Source: Pseudomonas brassicacearum (GTDB lineage: Bacteria; Pseudomonadota; Gammaproteobacteria; Pseudomonadales; Pseudomonadaceae). Taken from it: a stretch of DNA of 64,000 bases. This document shows, piece after piece, positions 44,703 to 51,665 of the stretch. The stretch's first letter is position 1. Each line of letters opens with the position of its first letter. A program made the translations under genes and the position numbers. The stretch spans positions 5,359,430 through 5,423,429 of the forward strand of contig NZ_CP007410.1 in assembly GCF_000585995.1 (NCBI RefSeq), in the 5' to 3' direction. A model generated the notes under the pieces. That model ran no database searches. It saw only the letters and a list, made by a program, of their open reading frames with translations, and was not told the origin of the DNA.

Positions 44703-44742
44703 AAACCAATATAGCCGCGACACCTCTAGGGATATCGTTTCA

Positions 44743-45249
44743 ATGCGCTGGTTGCTTGTCCTGTTCTGCTTGTCGTTCACCGCTGTGTCCCAGGCTTCTG
44801 CGCTGGGCACCTACAACGGCAAGACCATCGAAAAAGTGTTGGTGCTCAAGTCCGCCCATCAATTGCAATTGATCAACGACGGCAAACCGCTCAAGACCTA
44901 TCGCATCTCCCTGGGCAAGGGCGCCAAGAAAGGCCCCAAGCTGATCGAAGGCGACAAGCGCACCCCCGAGGGTTTCTACTGGATCGACTGGCGCAAGACC
45001 AGCGACCGCTTCTACCTGTCGATGCACATTTCCTACCCCAACATCAGCGACGCCGCCCGCTCCCGCCGCGAAGGCGTGGAACCGGGGGGCATGATCATGA
45101 TCCACGGCACGCCTGATTCGGAAGAGAATCCTGAACAGCTGTTCCATACCTTGGACTGGACTGATGGCTGCATTGCCATGCGCAATGTGGATATGCGCGA
45201 GGTTTGGAATTTGGTGCCGGATGGGACGATGATCGAGATTCGTCCGTAA
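44743..45249 (+). CDS. L,D-transpeptidase family protein (YkuD domain), exported
   Basis: A 168-residue protein with signal peptide (MRWLLVLFCLSFTAVSQASA). The YkuD domain has DKIVVLKSAHQLQL-like EKVLVLKSAHQLQLINDGK, GDKRTPEGFYWIDW, then MIMIHGTPDS and the catalytic cysteine in WTDGCIAMRN. Family members cross-link peptidoglycan stems or attach lipoproteins in the periplasm; short exported ones like this are also called murein endopeptidase regulators. It is 40 bp downstream of the Nudix gene, possibly cotranscribed, and is followed by a REPIN. Confidence 0.9.
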   Translation: MRWLLVLFCLSFTAVSQASALGTYNGKTIEKVLVLKSAHQLQLINDGKPLKTYRISLGKGAKKGPKLIEGDKRTPEGFYWIDWRKTSDRFYLSMHISYPNISDAARSRREGVEPGGMIMIHGTPDSEENPEQLFHTLDWTDGCIAMRNVDMREVWNLVPDGTMIEIRP

Positions 45250-45275
45250 TCATTGCCCAACCCAATACAAATCCT

Positions 45276-45405
45276 GTGGCGAGGGGATTTATCCCCGCTG
45301 GGCTGCGCAGCAGACCCAAGGCAGCCAACTCAATTTGCCTGACACACCGGGTTGTCAGGTTTTAGGGCCGCTTCGCGTCCCAGCGGGGATAAATCCCCTC
45401 GCCAC
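45276..45405. repeat. REPIN, GGGGATTTATCCCC type
   Basis: Inverted REP pair of the same subtype as those flanking the RAYT gene. The inner sequence is almost that of the copy at 48211-48339. Confidence 0.92.
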
Positions 45406-45527
45406 AGGGACGGTGTCGATCTCACATCTTGCTACAAGTCCCGGAAGCGGAGCGCAACCGCTTCATCAGCTTTGATCTACCCTCAGGACTGATGCGGTGG
45501 CGCGACGCCCCGCAGAATTCATAGTGA

Positions 45528-45540
45528 GACGTGTCACGTC
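45528..45540. promoter_or_regulatory. Palindrome GACGTGTCACGTC
   Basis: Perfect 6+1+6 palindrome 52 bp before the ADP-ribosyltransferase-like gene. It is a candidate operator or activator site; the binding protein is unknown. Confidence 0.4.
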
Positions 45541-45592
45541 GAAGCATAGGCAGTCATGACGTATGTGATTCGACAGGGCTTCACCGTTCCAG

Positions 45593-46693
45593 ATGGACAT
45601 CAAAATCATGACAACTCATAACAGTTTTATACGGACGACCGCGGTTGCGGTGGTGGCGTTGGCGGGTGTTTGGCAGTCGGGTAACGACGCGTGGGGGGCT
45701 GGGGCACCTGCGGAGGGTAAAGAGGAGCCGTGGTATCAAGCCTGGCTTCAGGTTACAGCGGATTCGAGCGTGGATATTCACAAAACCATGCCGTTGTTGC
45801 GCTGGCGTACCGACATGGACACGCTCTACCGGGGAGATACGACGGGTCAGGGCCTGAGCGCGTTCAAGGATGGGCTGTTGCCCAAAGCCGTAGGCATCCC
45901 CGAGGATCAATGGATATATAACTGGATCGTCCACGCGAGCGGAAGCACGGGGACGGTGTTCAGTAGCACAACCCGCAGCCCGATCTGGGCGCAACACTAC
46001 GCCAGCGAGTGGGTGTACCAGTTCAAAGCCCCCCACGGAATCGATCAGGTGCAATCGGGTGGACCTTTTCCCCGCGAGGAAGAAATCAGCTACCCCGGCG
46101 GGGTCAAGGCACAATTTATCGAGAAGGCCTGCAATAAAGACGATCTAACCAATTGCACGGCGAACCCCAACTACCGTGAACCCACCGGTCACGAGACGAT
46201 GCAGGAAGTCGCTGCGATTTCCATCGACTGGAGCCGGGTGGAGCCCTCAGACAAGCTGCCATGGGTAACGACCAAGCAATCCCTCTGGGCGGTCGGCTCC
46301 ATAATAATCAACCCCATACAGGGAGCAGATGCTCTTGCCCAAGGATTAAAGGCGCGAAACGCTCTGCCACCCGATTTGAGAAGGGCAACCCGGCCGGAAT
46401 CATCCCAGGTTGATTCGGTCGTTGTGGCATTTCGCTACTATAGCGATGCCAAACTCTGGGCAACCCAGGACGCGGCAAACGGTGGCTGGGTATACGAGGT
46501 CAGGCCAGGCAGCGTGGCGGTGGATTTGTCAGTACCTGCCACTGGCGCTCGTGAAGGCACCTTCGCCTACATCGGCGGAATCAAAGGAGGCCTATTGATG
46601 AATGCACGCCGTTTCGAAAAAGGCGTGAGCCAACCGGTCGAGTGCATCGGCATCGAAAAAGAAGCGTGCCGGCTCGAGAACCTTCACCAATAG
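45593..46693 (+). CDS. Putative secreted ADP-ribosyltransferase (cholera/pertussis A-subunit-like)
   Basis: A 366-residue protein with an N-terminal signal-like segment (TTAVAVVALAGVWQSG). I read an Arg-specific ADP-ribosyltransferase fold: LYRGDTT with R80 (LT-A and pertussis S1 have LYRADS/VYRYDS), then VFSSTTRSP at 122-130 in the place of the S-T-S motif, WVYQF at 140-144, and REEEISYPGGV at 161-171, comparable with YEQEVSALGGI of LT-A with its catalytic E-x-E. Cysteines at 180/188 and 351/359 fit a disulfide-bonded exported protein. No B-subunit or immunity gene is adjacent. Starts at 45593 or 45608 are possible. REPINs flank the gene. Function is inferred from motifs only. Confidence 0.7.
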   Translation: MDIKIMTTHNSFIRTTAVAVVALAGVWQSGNDAWGAGAPAEGKEEPWYQAWLQVTADSSVDIHKTMPLLRWRTDMDTLYRGDTTGQGLSAFKDGLLPKAVGIPEDQWIYNWIVHASGSTGTVFSSTTRSPIWAQHYASEWVYQFKAPHGIDQVQSGGPFPREEEISYPGGVKAQFIEKACNKDDLTNCTANPNYREPTGHETMQEVAAISIDWSRVEPSDKLPWVTTKQSLWAVGSIIINPIQGADALAQGLKARNALPPDLRRATRPESSQVDSVVVAFRYYSDAKLWATQDAANGGWVYEVRPGSVAVDLSVPATGAREGTFAYIGGIKGGLLMNARRFEKGVSQPVECIGIEKEACRLENLHQ

Positions 46694-46735
46694 TTCTCAA
46701 GGAATGAATCCCCTCGCCACAAAACACCATTCCCC

Positions 46736-46865
46736 GTGGCGAGGGAGCTTGCTCCCGCTGGGCTGCGCAGCAGCCCCAAGGCAGGCCACTCAATTTACCT
46801 GACACATCGGGGTGTCAGGGTTTGGGGCCGCTTCGCACCCCAGCGGGAGCAAGCTCCCTCGCCAC
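46736..46865. repeat. REPIN, GGGAGCTTGCTCCC type, with extra half arms
   Basis: Inverted REP pair downstream of the toxin-like gene. An isolated half arm (CCCCTCGCCAC) lies just before it at about 46708-46720, and a single TGTGGGAGCGAGCTTGC arm just after it at about 46912-46933. Confidence 0.9.
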
Positions 46866-46954
46866 AGGGGTTTGGTGTTGATTGGTATATTTGTGAACGA
46901 CTCAAATCCACTGTGGGAGCGAGCTTGCTCGCGATGAGGCCGGCCCTTATTGCA

Positions 46955-47308
46955 TCAAGTCCGAAGCTCTACCCGATCCAAGGCCTTGTTCGCCAACAAA
47001 GCCCCCAACTCAATCATCTGCACCACCCCCAACGCCACATGCCGCCGCGAGCCTTCCAGGTCGAAGGCAAGGTCGCTGAGCATTGCGTTGGCTGACGCCA
47101 GGGTTTCGCTGAGGTTGGCTAACAGGGCTTCGGTATCGACACTGTCCACTACGGTGAACAATTGCGCCGGTGGTTTGGCTTCTGATGCGCTGTCCTCAGG
47201 CTTGAGGTAATGGTCCATCGCGCGGTCGGCGGCTTCTTTCAGTCTCTCGGGAGCGTAATCGCCGTAGGGGAAGGTGGAGGCGGGTTTGGGAATGTCAGAA
47301 TTTTTCAA
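46955..47308 (-). CDS. DUF6124 family protein
   Basis: A 117-residue small protein matching the Pseudomonas DUF6124 (formerly DUF3077-like) pattern: RLKEAADRAMDHYL, then LFTVVDSVDTEALLANLSET and LASANAMLSDLAFDLEGSRR, ending ALGVVQMIELGALLANKAL. Function unknown. The start is TTG at 47308, supported by AAGGAG six bases upstream. A 5' leader with two hairpins and a 47-bp repeat lies upstream. Such genes occur in several copies in fluorescent pseudomonads, often in variable regions. Confidence 0.87.
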   Translation of the reverse strand: MKNSDIPKPASTFPYGDYAPERLKEAADRAMDHYLKPEDSASEAKPPAQLFTVVDSVDTEALLANLSETLASANAMLSDLAFDLEGSRRHVALGVVQMIELGALLANKALDRVELRT

Positions 47309-47331
47309 TGGAAGCTCCTTTATCTAATGGA

Positions 47332-47408
47332 GCCCAGGACAAAACGTCCGGGCCTGTTGCCCTGTGATTTTTCGGACGGTCAAACCCGGTCGCTGAATTG
47401 GCAGCGAC
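47332..47408 (-). promoter_or_regulatory. Structured leader of the DUF6124 gene
   Basis: Two hairpins lie in the upstream region: GCCC-A-GGAC/GTCCGGGC at 47332-47353 and GTCGCTG/CAGCGAC at 47389-47408. On the minus strand they would be in the 5' untranslated RNA if the promoter is the 47-bp repeat further upstream. No known riboswitch pattern is recognised. Confidence 0.4.
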
Positions 47409-47437
47409 ACCCAAAGGCTAGAGCCCCCACTTCCGAG

Positions 47438-47484
47438 GGACAACCCTAAAAACATGTCGGAAACTTCGGTGCGTCTGACAGACC
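47438..47484. repeat. 47-bp direct repeat, copy 1
   Basis: Identical by my reading to 48155-48201, and similar for a further 20 bp on the left. It contains GTCTGACAGAC and the run ACATGTCGGAAACTTCGG. It lies upstream of the DUF6124 gene and downstream of the unknown minus-strand gene; a shared promoter is likely. Confidence 0.92.
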
Positions 47485-47513
47485 AGCCGCCGTATGAGGA
47501 TCATTCACACAAC

Positions 47514-47538
47514 AAAAACCCGGCCTAAGCCGGGTTTC
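47514..47538 (-). terminator. Rho-independent terminator of the unknown gene
   Basis: On the minus strand AACCCGGC-TTAG-GCCGGGTT is followed by TTTTT-type sequence. It lies about 18 bp after the stop at 47556. Confidence 0.88.
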
Positions 47539-47555
47539 GATCACAACATTTGGAT

Positions 47556-48122
47556 TCAAACAAATGCTGCGCGCTGCTCAGCCTCATAATGCCGAGTCTG
47601 AAAAGGCATGAGGACCTGTACCTTCAAACCGAGACCTTCACTCACCCCCCACGAGAGGGCGAGTTCATCACGACGACTGCGAAGCGTAACAGCGGCTTGT
47701 GAAGTCACTTCGTGCTTAGGTGCCGAACGCCAGAATAGCTCAAGCGCCTTGAAGACTTCCGACACCCGGCTATCGGTTACACATGAAAAACGGGTGAATC
47801 GCTCGAGCAAATACCCTGCGCGACGAACCTCGACCTCATCAGTGTGCCGACTTAGAAAAGTCTGAGCGACACTCATCAGGTCCGAATTTGAATACCAGAC
47901 AGCCTTGGCGGCACTCACAAGCGCGGCGTCATCTGCCTGCTTTAATGGGCTTTTGACTAACGTCTCTAGAGCAAATAGGAGACTTGGTCTGTTAGCAGGC
48001 ATCTCCATTTGTATTCCCAAGAATTTTAAAAACTGAGCGAAGGGCTGCCAAGCAGGCTGAGAGTGCGGAACGCTATCTTCCGGCCATGCCGAGGCATGCC
48101 CTTGCAGCTGCCATAAGGACAA
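47556..48122 (-). CDS. Unknown protein, about 150-188 residues
   Basis: I do not recognise this protein. The longest frame starts with TTG at 48122 and gives 188 residues; the first ATG is at 48008 (GGGA six bases upstream), giving 150 residues. It is rich in Leu, Ala and charged residues, looks helical, and has no signal peptide or membrane segment. Visible segments are FLSRHTDEVEVRRAGYLLER and FKALELFWRSAPKHEVTSQA. Base composition is less GC-rich than the neighbours. It sits between two copies of a 47-bp repeat and has its own terminator, so it looks like a self-contained transcription unit or inserted cassette. Confidence 0.6.
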   Translation of the reverse strand: MSLWQLQGHASAWPEDSVPHSQPAWQPFAQFLKFLGIQMEMPANRPSLLFALETLVKSPLKQADDAALVSAAKAVWYSNSDLMSVAQTFLSRHTDEVEVRRAGYLLERFTRFSCVTDSRVSEVFKALELFWRSAPKHEVTSQAAVTLRSRRDELALSWGVSEGLGLKVQVLMPFQTRHYEAEQRAAFV

Positions 48123-48154
48123 AAAATCAAAAGACTAGAACCAGCACCTCCTAA

Positions 48155-48201
48155 GGACAACCCTAAAAACATGTCGGAAACTTCGGTGCGTCTGACAGAC
48201 C
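48155..48201. repeat. 47-bp direct repeat, copy 2
   Basis: Same sequence and orientation as 47438-47484, 717 bp apart. It lies 33 bp upstream of the longest possible start of the unknown minus-strand gene. Confidence 0.92.
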
Positions 48202-48210
48202 GCAGTTTCT

Positions 48211-48339
48211 GTGGCGAGGGGATTTATCCCCGCTGGGCTGCGCAGCAGACCCAAGGCAGTTAACTCAATTTGCCTGACACACCGGGTTGTCAGGTTTTGG
48301 GCCGCTTCGCGCCCCAGCGGGGATAAATCCCCTCGCCAC
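48211..48339. repeat. REPIN, GGGGATTTATCCCC type
   Basis: Inverted REP pair immediately followed by a second, truncated REPIN. Confidence 0.92.
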
Positions 48340-48351
48340 AAGACACCATTC

Positions 48352-48462
48352 CCGCTGGGCTGCGCAGCAGACCCAAAGCAGTTAACTCAATTTGCCTGAC
48401 GAACCGGGTTGTCAGGTTTTGGGGGCGCTTCGCGCCCCAGCGGGAGCAAGCTCCCTCGCCAC
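48352..48462. repeat. REPIN, left arm truncated
   Basis: The left arm begins only at CCCGCTGGGCTGCGCAG, so its outer GTGGCGAGGGAG part is missing. The right arm is complete (GGGAGCAAGCTCCCTCGCCAC type). The inner part repeats the preceding REPIN nearly word for word, as after unequal recombination. Confidence 0.88.
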
Positions 48463-48614
48463 AACGGCCCGTTAGCCCCAGTCTCGGGTGACCGCCCGTC
48501 AGCATCGAAAAATAAAATAAAAAAATCTCACCCTCAGAAATTGCCTACAGATGAATACCAGTTCACACCGTAGGCGTTGTCGCAGGCGGCGATCTTTGCT
48601 GTTGACCCCCACTC

Positions 48615-48710
48615 GCTAATACCACTTCAATCCCACCCCACCAAAACCCTCCAACAACCCCACTAAACTCAGGTCAAGCGGCGTTGACATGGTATTCAAG
48701 TGGTATTAGC
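48615..48710. promoter_or_regulatory. Paired NagR-type operators and nag promoter
   Basis: GCTAATACCACTT at 48615-48627 recurs as an exact inverted copy, AAGTGGTATTAGC, at 48698-48710. The right site also contains a second TGGTATT at 48690-48696. A perfect -35 TTGACA at 48684-48689 overlaps it; with 17 bp spacing the -10 would be TAGCTT. Binding here by the GntR-type product would block the promoter, and the distant pair could support looping. Confidence 0.65.
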
Positions 48711-48765
48711 TTCCCCCCTCACTTACCGGGCGACAAACAACTCAATAACCGCATCGGATACCCAC

Positions 48766-49496
48766 ATGAACGACATCCTGGCCCTGCGCCCCGACGACAC
48801 CCAGCCCACGCCGCTGTACCTGCAATTGGCGCGTAACCTGGAGACGGCGATTCATGCCGGCCAGTGGAAAGCCGAGCAGGCGATGCCGTCCGAGCGCAGT
48901 TTGAGCGAGCAACTGGGCATTTCCCGGGTCACCGCGCGCAAGGCGTTGGAGGTGCTGTTCGAACAAGGGCTGATCCGCCGTAACCAGGGTTCCGGCACGT
49001 TCATCACCCCGCGTCTGGAACAGCCGCTGTCACGCCTCAGCGGCTTCAGCGAGATGCTGCGGCTCAAGGGGTTTGTGCCCGGGTCCCAATGGCTGGAACG
49101 GGACATCACCCCGCCGACCCACGAAGAATTGATCCGCCTGGGCCTGTCGCCCACCGACAAAGTCGCGCGGCTCAAGCGCTTGCGCAAGGCCGACGACACG
49201 GTCATGGCCATCGAGATGAGCACCCTGCCCGCCTCGATCATTCCCAAGCCACAGGCAGTGGGCGATTCGCTCTACGCGTTTCTCGACAGTATCGGCAAGC
49301 CGGTGGTGCGCGCCCTGCAACACATCCAGGCCATCAACGCCTCGGACGAATTCGCCGCCCTGGTGGGCATCGCCCCCGGTACCGCGATGTTGCTGATGAC
49401 CCGGGTTGGCTACCTGGAAGACAACACCCCATCGAAGTCACCGACACCTACTGCCGCAACGACTACTACGACTTTGTCGCAGAGCTGCGGCGCTAG
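48766..49496 (+). pseudogene. nagR: GntR/UTRA regulator of the GlcNAc operon, frameshifted near the 3' end
   Basis: The intact family protein would be about 243 residues. The winged helix is at the N-terminus (TPLYLQLARNLETAIHAGQW, LGISRVTARKALEVLFEQGL), and the UTRA effector domain follows (LSRLSGFSEMLRLKGFVPG, VGIAPGTAMLLMTRVGYLED). After DNTP the frame changes: the expected end PIEVTDTYCRNDYYDFVAEL with a TAG at 49494-49496 is in another frame. One C is missing from the C-run near 49427-49430. Without correction the protein would run on to 49626 and carry an unrelated tail overlapping nagA. A sequencing error or a genuine recent mutation are both possible. It probably represses nagA-nagE in response to GlcNAc-6-phosphate. 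Confidence 0.88.
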
Positions 49497-49513
49497 ACGA
49501 CTAGAGAGTCCCC

Positions 49514-50620
49514 ATGTCCGAAGACAATATCCTCACCGCCAATGGCTGGGTTCGCGGCCGCCTGATCCATGCGCACGGCAAGGTCGTGTCCATCGAAGGC
49601 CAGCCCTGCGATCCGGCCAGCAATAACCTGCCCTACCTGCTGCCCGGTTTCATCGACCTGCACGTCCACGGCGGTGGCGGCAAGGACATCATGCAAGGCG
49701 CCTCGGCGTTCGAAACCATCGCCCGCACCCACGTGCGTTTCGGCACCACCGCGCTGCTGGCCACCACCATGACCGCGCCCAGCGAAGAAATCACCAGCGT
49801 GCTGCAGGCCCTCGGCGAGTTCTGTGAACAACGCCCGAACGGCAGCGCCCGGGTCCTGGGCGTGCATTTGGAAGGGCCTTACATCAACCCCGGCAAACTC
49901 GGTGCGCAACCGAATTTCGCCCACACCGCGCTGATGGCCGAGGTGGAGAGCTACCTGGCCCTGGCGCCGATCCGGGTGATTACCATCGCCCCGGAAATCG
50001 CCGGTCACGATGCCCTGATCCGCGCCCTCAGCGCCCGCGGCGTGCGCATGCAGATCGGCCATACCCTGGGCAGCTACGAAGAAGGCGTCGCGGCGTTGGC
50101 CGCCGGGGCCAGCAGTTTCACTCATTTGTATAACGCCATGAGCCCGTTGCATCACCGCGAGCCAGGCATCGTCGGCGCGGCCCTGGCCCACGCTCAATAT
50201 GCCGAGCTGATCCCGGACTTGCTCCACGTGCATCCCGGCGCCATGCGCGTGGCCTTGCGCTCGATTCCGTGCCTGTACTGCGTCACCGACTCCACCGCTG
50301 CCGCCGGCATGCCCGATGGCGAATACAAGCTGGGCAGCCACACCGTGACCAAGTGCCTGGGCGGCGTGCGCCTGGCCGATGGCACCCTGGCCGGCAGCAC
50401 CCTGACCATGGACCAGGCCCTGCGCAACCTGGTGAAAATCGGCCTGCCCCTCGCTGAAGCCTCCCAGCGCCTGTCGCAATTCCCCGCCGATTACCTCGGC
50501 CTGCCCGAGCGCGGCCGCTTGCAACCCGGCGCCTGGGCCGACTGCGTGCGCCTTGACCGTTCCCTGACCCTGACCGACGTGATGGTCGAAGGAGAAGCCA
50601 TTGACTTCCAAAATGCTTGA
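49514..50620 (+). CDS. nagA: N-acetylglucosamine-6-phosphate deacetylase
   Basis: A 368-residue amidohydrolase-fold enzyme that removes acetate from GlcNAc-6-phosphate. Metal and active-site motifs are visible: LPGFIDLHVHGGGGKD, VHLEGPYINPGKLGAQ, FTHLYNAMSPLHHREPG and CVTDSTAAAGMPDGEY with the catalytic Asp. It starts 17 bp after the nagR end and overlaps the SIS isomerase gene by 20 bp. It is the first enzyme of the operon, acting on the product of the PTS transporter encoded downstream. Confidence 0.95.
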   Translation: MSEDNILTANGWVRGRLIHAHGKVVSIEGQPCDPASNNLPYLLPGFIDLHVHGGGGKDIMQGASAFETIARTHVRFGTTALLATTMTAPSEEITSVLQALGEFCEQRPNGSARVLGVHLEGPYINPGKLGAQPNFAHTALMAEVESYLALAPIRVITIAPEIAGHDALIRALSARGVRMQIGHTLGSYEEGVAALAAGASSFTHLYNAMSPLHHREPGIVGAALAHAQYAELIPDLLHVHPGAMRVALRSIPCLYCVTDSTAAAGMPDGEYKLGSHTVTKCLGGVRLADGTLAGSTLTMDQALRNLVKIGLPLAEASQRLSQFPADYLGLPERGRLQPGAWADCVRLDRSLTLTDVMVEGEAIDFQNA

Positions 50621-51623
50621 AGAGGCCCTGGCCTCGTGGGAAGCCGTCGAGCGCCAGTTGCAGCAACTGGACCCGGCCCTCGAGGAAATCGCCGGACGCC
50701 TGCGCCGTCAGCCACCGCAAGTGGCGATGACCGTCGCCCGTGGCAGTTCCGACCACGCCGCCAGCTATTTCGCCTACCTGACCATGCAGCAATTGGGCAT
50801 CCCGGTGGCCTCGTTGCCGATGTCGGTGGTGACCATGCAACAGGCGCCGCTGAAGGTCAGCGGCCAGGTGGCATTCGCGTTTTCCCAATCGGGCCAGAGC
50901 CCGGACCTGGTGAACAGCCTGCGCCTGTTGCGCAAGCGCGGCGCCTTGAGCGTGGCCCTGGTCAACGCCAGCGATTCGCCCCTGGAAGCGGCGTGTGAAT
51001 TCAGCGTGCCGCTGTGTGCGGGCGTCGAAAGCAGTGTCGCCGCGACCAAGAGTTTCATTGCCACCCTCAGCGCCAGTGCGCGGCTGGTGGCGCACTGGAA
51101 GGACGACGCCGAGTTGCTCGAAGCCGGCAGCGCCCTGCCCGAAGGTTTGCAAGAGGCCGCCCGCCAGGATTGGCGCGGCGCCGTCGAAGCCCTGCGCGAC
51201 TGCCAGCGACTGATGGTGATCGGCCGTGGCGCCGGGTTCGCCATCGCCCAGGAAGCGGCGCTCAAGTTCAAGGAAACCTCGGCGATCCAGGCCGAAGCCT
51301 TCAGCAGCGCCGAGGTTCGTCATGGGCCGATGGCGCTGATCAATGAAAACTACCCGCTGCTGGTGTTCGCCCCTCGCGGTGCCGAGCAGGCGGGCGTGTT
51401 GAGCCTGGCCGCCGACATGCGCCAGCGCGGCGCCCGGGTGTTGCTGGCGGCGCCGGATGACATCGCCGAACGCGACCTGACACTGACCCGCGCCGAACAC
51501 CCGTCCCTGGACCCAATCCTGGCGATCCAGAGCTTTTATGGGATGGCCGCGAGTCTGGCCGTGGCCCGAGGCCTGGACCCGGACCAGCCACGGCATCTGA
51601 GCAAGGTCACCCGTACGCACTGA
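50601..51623 (+). CDS. SIS-domain glucosamine-6-phosphate deaminase/isomerase (NagB-II/GlmS2-like)
   Basis: A 340-residue protein with two SIS sugar-phosphate-binding domains: MTVARGSSDHAASYFAYLTM, FAFSQSGQSPDLVN and the second with LMVIGRGAGFAIAQEAALKF and AFSSAEVRHGPMALI. It lacks the glutaminase domain of GlmS. Such proteins in nag operons convert glucosamine-6-phosphate to fructose-6-phosphate, replacing NagB. The start is TTG at 50601, with AAGGAG six bases upstream inside nagA; an ATG at 50613 is poorly placed. The nagA and isomerase genes overlap, so they are translationally coupled. Confidence 0.9.
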   Translation: MTSKMLEEALASWEAVERQLQQLDPALEEIAGRLRRQPPQVAMTVARGSSDHAASYFAYLTMQQLGIPVASLPMSVVTMQQAPLKVSGQVAFAFSQSGQSPDLVNSLRLLRKRGALSVALVNASDSPLEAACEFSVPLCAGVESSVAATKSFIATLSASARLVAHWKDDAELLEAGSALPEGLQEAARQDWRGAVEALRDCQRLMVIGRGAGFAIAQEAALKFKETSAIQAEAFSSAEVRHGPMALINENYPLLVFAPRGAEQAGVLSLAADMRQRGARVLLAAPDDIAERDLTLTRAEHPSLDPILAIQSFYGMAASLAVARGLDPDQPRHLSKVTRTH

Positions 51624-51665
51624 ACCGACGGTTTTCTTTTCTAGAGAGTCTGATGAGAGCGCCCC

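Larger units (their letters stand above)
45250..45592. other. Intergenic region with REPIN and candidate operator
   Basis: Contains the REPIN at 45276-45405 and, in the last 190 bp before the toxin-like gene, a 13-bp palindrome. No gene is visible. Confidence 0.6.
48123..48765. other. Intergenic region: repeat, two REPINs and nag operators
   Basis: From left to right it contains the second 47-bp repeat, one complete and one left-truncated REPIN, about 130 bp without features, and the operator and promoter region of the nag operon. No gene. Confidence 0.7.

Noticed and set aside
45593-46693. Pore-forming or lipoprotein function for the 366-residue secreted protein
   Set aside because: There is no lipobox and no amphipathic hairpin pattern; the ordered R, SST and E-x-E elements fit ADP-ribosyltransferases better.
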